Positions 58,479-64,000 of a DNA stretch of 64,000 bases are shown here, one piece after another. Where the stretch lies: NCBI GenBank assembly GCA_002189035.1, contig NEEC01000016.1, forward strand, positions 744,001-808,000. Direction: 5' to 3'. Position 1 is the first letter of the stretch, and each line of letters opens with the position of its first letter. The notes beneath the pieces are model-generated. The model ran no database searches, had not been told where the DNA came from, and saw only the letters and a program-made list of their open reading frames with translations. Source of the DNA: Utricularia gibba (taxonomy: Eukaryota > Streptophyta > Magnoliopsida > Lamiales > Lentibulariaceae). The position numbers and the translations under genes are program-made.

Positions 58479-61400
58479 TTATAGCATCCAGCCAGCCTCT
58501 GGTAGCCGTTCACTTCCACTGGTTGAGGGCTTGAAGCATCCACAGAGAGAGCTCTTCTTCTTCTTCCCATTGCTGTTCCTTCCCTTGTAGAAAAAGTCCC
58601 TTTGAATAGTACTGTTCTTGGTTCTTTTGCTCTCCTCCTCCACCTCTAGCAAAATGTTTTGGATCTTCTGAAGCTCTAATTGCATTCTGAAGATTTCTTC
58701 AGACGCTTTATGTGCTAGTTCGGTTATATGCCTTGTATGCAAGGCGTCAGTGATCAACACAGGAGATGGATAGGGACAACCATCTATGTTCTTGACCAGG
58801 TAGACGTTTAAATCTACCAGCTTTACAATAGCTTCCTCAGTTTGCTGCAAATGGTGCTGGACTCTCTCAAGATCAGCATTCCAGGAATTTTTACCATCCT
58901 CATATGCCTGAAGTTTTATTCTCAAGTGATCCACTGTTTCCAGCAGAATTTGCAGTGTTTTTGCATCCGAGATAAGCCTTTCCAGAATATCAATCGACTT
59001 TATTTCTCTACTTGGCACGGTGATTCTGGTCATTAAAAGCTTATCCACGAAGTCTGAATCAGTGGAAAGCAGCTGTTCAGGATTGACATCAGAATCATCT
59101 GAGTGACTGTAATATGCATCCTTCTGAGACAGTGTATATGACTTTCGGGCTACTAGTTGCTCATACTTTCTGGCATTTTCAGCCGTCTCCCTGATATCAC
59201 GCAGTTGATCATCGTCTATGGCAGTATCTTTTATTGGCATTCCTTCACGAAAAACAGGAGGCTTTCTCTTTATCCTCTGCATCCTTGGAGAATCAAGGTT
59301 ACTCCTATTTTTTCTTCCTTGCCTCAGCCGTTTTCCTCGATGCGAAAAACGATGATGTTTCAACTGCTCAAACTTACTCGACAGAAGCACGGTCTCCTGT
59401 TTGCCTAGAAGGGCTTCTTCCTCCAGCATCCCAGGGAGACATGCATCCTCAGAGGCAATTTCCAAAAACTGAAAAGTAAATGGAAGCCTAGTTACTAAGA
59501 TGCAAACGAAGAGGACGCCAGGACAAAAACTGTGCATGGTATATTTAATGTTATATATAGCCCCTTTTCTACCGCTCAACCTCCCCTTGACTTTTTGTAG
59601 ATCTTACTAGCTAGCAAAGCAGCTGAACAAGTTTTGCTCAGCTACTTCGTTCAATAATGCTGACGATTACCTCAGGCTCGTGGTCATGGTTTGCTTTTTG
59701 CTGCTTCATCTGAAGAAATGCGTTCTGCTCAGCGAATATGTTTTGTTCTCTGCTTGCCTTCTCATTTATTTGTTTACGGAGTAGGCTGAGTTCAGTCTCC
59801 AACTCTTCCTTAGCTTTGTGAAGAACATCAATTTCCGCCACCAGTATCATTTGTTTCTCTGAAAGATTGTATACATTCTTCTCCATATTTGCTCTCAGAT
59901 GAAGTGATTCTTGTTCCTCAGACTTCAGTTCATCAATTGTTTGGCACCACGGAGGGTTCATTTCTTCAGCAGTGACAAGTTTCAATCCTGCACTCCAGAG
60001 TTTCTGTTCCTCATGAAGCAACAGATATTCAGCATTTAAAGCATCATTCTTCATCTCCACATTGCATTCCCTCATCCCCCACATCTCTCGTTCTAGTTTC
60101 CAAATGGTGTCCCGGAGTTGACAGGATTCAGCTTTATGCAATTCCAACTTCTCTGATAACATGCCAATATCCCTTTTGAGGACAGAGCTTATGTTGTGTT
60201 GTTTTTCCAGTTCTTGAATCATTAATTTCATTTCTGCAGTTTCCTCGTTGACCAAACTTGTGAAAATGGATGATCGATTAATAGATGTTAAATATTCCAG
60301 GAGTGCCTCATCAAGATACTGATCATATAGTTGCTTTTCAGTCTCTAGATCAGAAAATCTCATCAGCAAATTTCTGTTATCCTGAACAAGTTGTGAGTTT
60401 CGTTCCACCATTTCTTTGTGAGCCTCCAGCAGTTGATCATGTGCGATACGAAGACTATCATTTTCTGTTTCGAGTATGACTGCATGCCAATGTCTTTCAT
60501 TCAACTCAGATTGTAGTTTCATGTTCAATGCAAGGGCTTCATCTTTCACTACGTTTAAAATAGAAATCTCATTACTTAAACTTAAGAGTTCCTTCTCCAT
60601 GTGTTGCTTCTGCAATTCAAAATCCATACTTTTTGACTCTGCCTCATCAAGAAAGGCTGAAAGAACAGACTTCTCAACCAAGCAAAGCTGCTTCTCATCG
60701 TCATGCTTCAAAAGGGAACATTTCATACCTTCAATGATCTCAAGAATGTGAGCTACCACAGTCTCTTCACTCTCTGTCCATCCCTCCAGATCATCATCAA
60801 GGGCCTTAAAGATCTCATATATATGCAATCTCAGTCGCCAGATTTCATTCAAAAGACGTTCAGTTTCCAACTGTTGTTCAAAACTTTTGCTCTCCAGTGC
60901 AGAGATTAACTTCTCTGCCAATACAGATGCCTCAACATGTTTCTGGCACTCGGAAATTAGAGAGCAGTTCGTCTCTTCAATGTCTTCAAGAAGTTTCCGC
61001 ATGGCATAAAACTCGATTTGGGCTTTCAGAGAATCCTCAAGCTCATCTTGATGTTCTTCCTTCTGCCATTTGTTCTCTTCTTCCAAGTGTTGAATTTGTT
61101 TCTCAAGCCCAGCCATCCTTAAGTCATTATCCATCTGAACTCTTGTTCTTTCCTTCCTTTCCACATTCAGGAAAACCTCAAGCTCTTGAACTTGATTATG
61201 CATGGCTTCGTTCTCCTTTTTAAGGCAACAATATTTTTCTTGGAGCACCATACATCGGTTTTCGAGACTTTCCAGTTTCTGTTCAACAGTTTTCAGCTTC
61301 AATGACAAGCTATCCCTTTCATTCAAAAGGTAAGACCTTTCCTCCTTAAGCATTCCACATACCGTTTCCAATCTCTTAGATTTTTCCCTCAAAACTTCAA

Positions 61401-63054
61401 GTTCATGTCTAGCAGCAGATAAAGAGTTCTCTGAAACAGCATTCTTTTCCAATAGACTATGCATACTCCTTGTGACGACCTGTAGTTGAGAGAGGAGAGT
61501 ATCTTTCTCAGAAGCAACTTCAGAGCTTTCAACTTGGACATGTTGGAAACATTCTTCCATTGCCCTCATATTCCTTTCTGATCTCTCCAGATTAGTATTC
61601 AAGATGGAAAAGGAGGTTTCACAATGCTCTTCCATGTCATCCTTCTCCAGCAAACTTTCTTTCTCTCTATTGTTTTGTTCATTGTTTTTCCCGATGATTG
61701 AGTTTTTATCTCTGAATCTCTTTACTGCAGAAGCCAGACAGTTCGGGCCTGACCGTGTGGTTTCAACCTGATCAACTAAAGCCTGGTAATTTTTATTCAA
61801 TTCTCGCATTTCTTCTTTCAAACATGAAACCTCATGTTGAAGGGACTCGCTCTTGCTGATATGGCACCTAATTTCACTTTCGAGCCTAGACTTCACCACA
61901 TTTAATTTCATAAGTTCTTTGCGTAAGTTCTCTATACAAGCAGCAGCAGACAAGTTTGTCTGACAAAGAACCTCATTCCCATCTCGAACCAGCTGAAGTG
62001 CCTCTTCCCATCCTTGTTTATTTGTTTCCAAACGTGTCAGCGTTTGAAGCACATCTTTGAGTTCTATGGCAAGAGCCTTTTGATCTTCTTGTGATTGGAA
62101 GTGCAATGTTCTCAGATTCTCAAGAGTGCATTCCATCTGAGCACGCCGCAAGTGTTCATCTTTTATGTATTTTTGAAGAGTTTCCAACTCCTCCTGCTTA
62201 TCAAAGAGTTGTTGATCTTTCACAGCTATCTTCCGTGCCAGATAATCTGCCTCATTCTTCAGGGATTGCTTTGATATCTTCAACAGGTTATACTTATCTT
62301 CAGCATTCTTTAACTTTAAATTTCCAATCAAAACATCATTATTAAGCCGCTTTACTTCCTCTTCAGCACCATATAATTCTTGCTCGAGCCGAATTGCAGA
62401 GTCTTCATTCTTCTTGTTCACATCAGAACAAGAATTCTCTTTTCCGACTCCCATCTCAGCAGGAGCCTCTTGAAAGCTCTCAACTTCACTCCCAGCTTTT
62501 CTGTCTAGTTCACTCTCAACAATAGTATTCTTCTTATTCTCATTATTTTCACTGGATAGGAGGGTCACATGATTAACAAAATTTCTTCCTTCAACAGATG
62601 ATGAAGGATCCTGCCCCAAAACCAAGGGTATTGAAGATGATTCTTCAGCCATTGGAGGGAATGCCTTCGCAAGAGCATAATGTGCATGACGAATTTCTCC
62701 TATGGCATGGTTATACCTTTCAGCTAAAGCCCGATAAGCCCTATAAAACTCCTCAACATGTTTCATTAGCTCAGGGCGTTTCTCGTAGTACATTTCAGCT
62801 TTTTTTGCAAACGAATCTGCATCTTCTTCAATCAATTTAATCATGGATCCCACTTTAGCATCCATATCTAATGCAGAGGCAACACAGAACATTATTACTA
62901 CATCCAAAACATGGAAAATAAAGCAGAAAGTTACTCCCAACACCTCCATCCCACCTGTTAGATTTTCTTGGAGCCATTTTGAGTTCTTTGGAGTATTGTG
63001 GCTATTCCACCACCAAGAATACATGCTCCTTGTTTCAGAAGACAATGTTTCCAT
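58479..63054 (-). CDS. NETWORKED 1-family actin-binding protein (NAB domain, coiled coil)
   Basis: Membrane-associated protein that links actin filaments to membranes. Exons 63054-62955, 62867-59671 and 59468-58479 give 1428 residues. The N-terminal NAB domain (about 10-95) has [40 protein letters not shown] and [21 protein letters not shown] very long Glu/Leu/Lys-rich coiled coil follows (about 180-1050), then a basic stretch and a second short coiled region. The C terminus [19 protein letters not shown] resembles the Cys-rich end of NET1 proteins and could be lipidated. The first intron can be read through in frame, but removing it restores the NAB domain (LQENLT-DMDAKV). At 1428 residues it is shorter than Arabidopsis NET1A (about 1700). 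The family member cannot be fixed. Confidence 0.93.
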
Positions 63055-64000
63055 ATTCCCTCAGCAAATTGAAGTCGAAAACACGGCCTTACTCAGTCAA
63101 GGATATGATCATGAAACAGACCTTCCTCCGCAAAAAGGTGGTCCACCTGATGAATCAGGCAACAAAATGCTCAAGAACAACACCAAGTAGGAGCACTTTC
63201 CAATGCAACCCAATAACAGAAACCAATATACAGAAATCTCGCACAAAAATCTAACAGAAAACCAAGCCTCTTTCACTACATACACTTGACTGGTTTTCAC
63301 CTTCCACTACCAACAAAAACTAATACATCCATTCAGGAAAGTGAATAAACTCGTCTCCATAACAAAATGGATGAGCTCCATCAACGAAACTAGTAATGAC
63401 CTGAAATGATTCCAAAATTTCAATCAAATCCATTGAAGAGTGAAGCAAACGTTCATGCAAATGCACCTCTAACAAAGAAAAGCGTTGATGTAGCAGCGCT
63501 GCAACAATCCGACGGCGAGGGTCACATCGTTCTCTCCGGCCGGATCTCCATTCTCTTCAATGCGAGTATAGTGTATTCATTAGACGTCCCTCAAGCATCA
63601 TCTTTTCATACAGTATGGTGTTGCCGTGTTGAATTGATTTGGCAGTTGGGATGGGACTCATTTCTATTTTCTTTTATATCATTTACCAAAAATAATTTAA
63701 ATTTCATCGAAATTTCAAGAATTTTCAGTTTATAATATTTGTAAATTTTCATCGAAATATTATTTTTTGTTTCCAATTTAAAATTCAAAATTATTCCGAA
63801 TTTCCTAAGTACAGGGTATATTAAAAAAAAATTAGTCATGTATTTCGGAATAATATTTTTAAAACACCAATTATCAAGCATTTATTGCACGGAATAAAGA
63901 CAGAACAAACCATCAATAGTTGTGTCGGTTCCCACTTGCTATTTGAGGAAAGGGAAATTAATCAATACTCTATGGATAAATTGGGTATTTTTAGTAAAAT
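63055..64000. other. Upstream region of the NETWORKED gene and right window edge
   Basis: Leader and promoter of the minus-strand NET1 gene probably lie in 63055-63600, possibly with a 5'-UTR intron. From 63650 on the sequence is AT-rich. No further gene reaches the window edge. Confidence 0.4.

Noticed and set aside
62868-62954. In-frame readthrough of NETWORKED intron 1, giving a hydrophobic segment
   Set aside because: It interrupts the NAB domain, and good GT and AG sites flank it; treated as an intron, although retained-intron transcripts are possible.

Overview
The window is nuclear DNA from a flowering plant, almost certainly a eudicot. Long AT-rich intergenic stretches separate genes with many short exons bounded by GT..AG sites. 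The products are plant-specific or plant-typical: a P-class PPR protein, a PHT1 phosphate transporter, a CRM-domain splicing factor, a CIPK, a 3-ketoacyl-CoA synthase, plastid pyruvate kinase, a NETWORKED protein. Nothing prokaryotic, organellar or viral was seen. Exon coordinates below come from reading splice sites by hand and checking that reading phase is kept. Family names are from memory of the protein families; no database was searched.

Layout. 0.9-4.1 kb: ribosomal protein S15a (+), complex I subunit B8/NDUFA2 (-) and actin-depolymerizing factor (+). 4.4-7.0 kb: a large PPR protein (-). 8.7-10.3 kb: an RLCK-VII kinase (+). 10.6-15.3 kb: a KIN14B-interacting WD40-like protein (-) and a PHT1 transporter (-). 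16.6-23.9 kb: CWF19-like splicing factor (+) converging on CFM3 (-). 25.4-29.2 kb: a CYP72-clan P450 (-) with a broken tandem copy. 30.0-31.3 kb: a CIPK4/7-type kinase (-). 31.4-37.2 kb: gene-poor, repeat-bearing. 37.2-42.0 kb: KCS (+) and plastid pyruvate kinase alpha (-). 42.9-47.6 kb: alcohol dehydrogenase-like (+) and a calmodulin-like protein (+). 49-49.7 kb: a Pack-MULE-like transposon carrying a kelch gene fragment. 50.4-63.1 kb, all minus strand: TSJT1/AILP, dymeclin, a decayed TPR co-chaperone pseudogene with a MITE beside it, and a NETWORKED 1 protein.

The genes do not form one pathway; this is ordinary gene-dense euchromatin. Several of them (CFM3, CIPK4/7, plastid PK alpha, CML8/11, AILP, NET1) have Arabidopsis relatives that I recall as lying in the same order in one chromosome-3 block and its chromosome-4 duplicate, so the window appears to keep an old eudicot gene order.

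The most notable observations are the Pack-MULE with its captured fragment; the dymeclin-linked TPR pseudogene; a pair of diverged inverted copies of an unknown dispersed repeat; two GC-AG introns; and four otherwise intact genes (PPR, CWF19L2, CIPK, KCS) that each show one apparent missing base in or near A/G homopolymer runs. The last pattern fits assembly consensus errors better than four independent pseudogenes. I found no convincing undescribed system.
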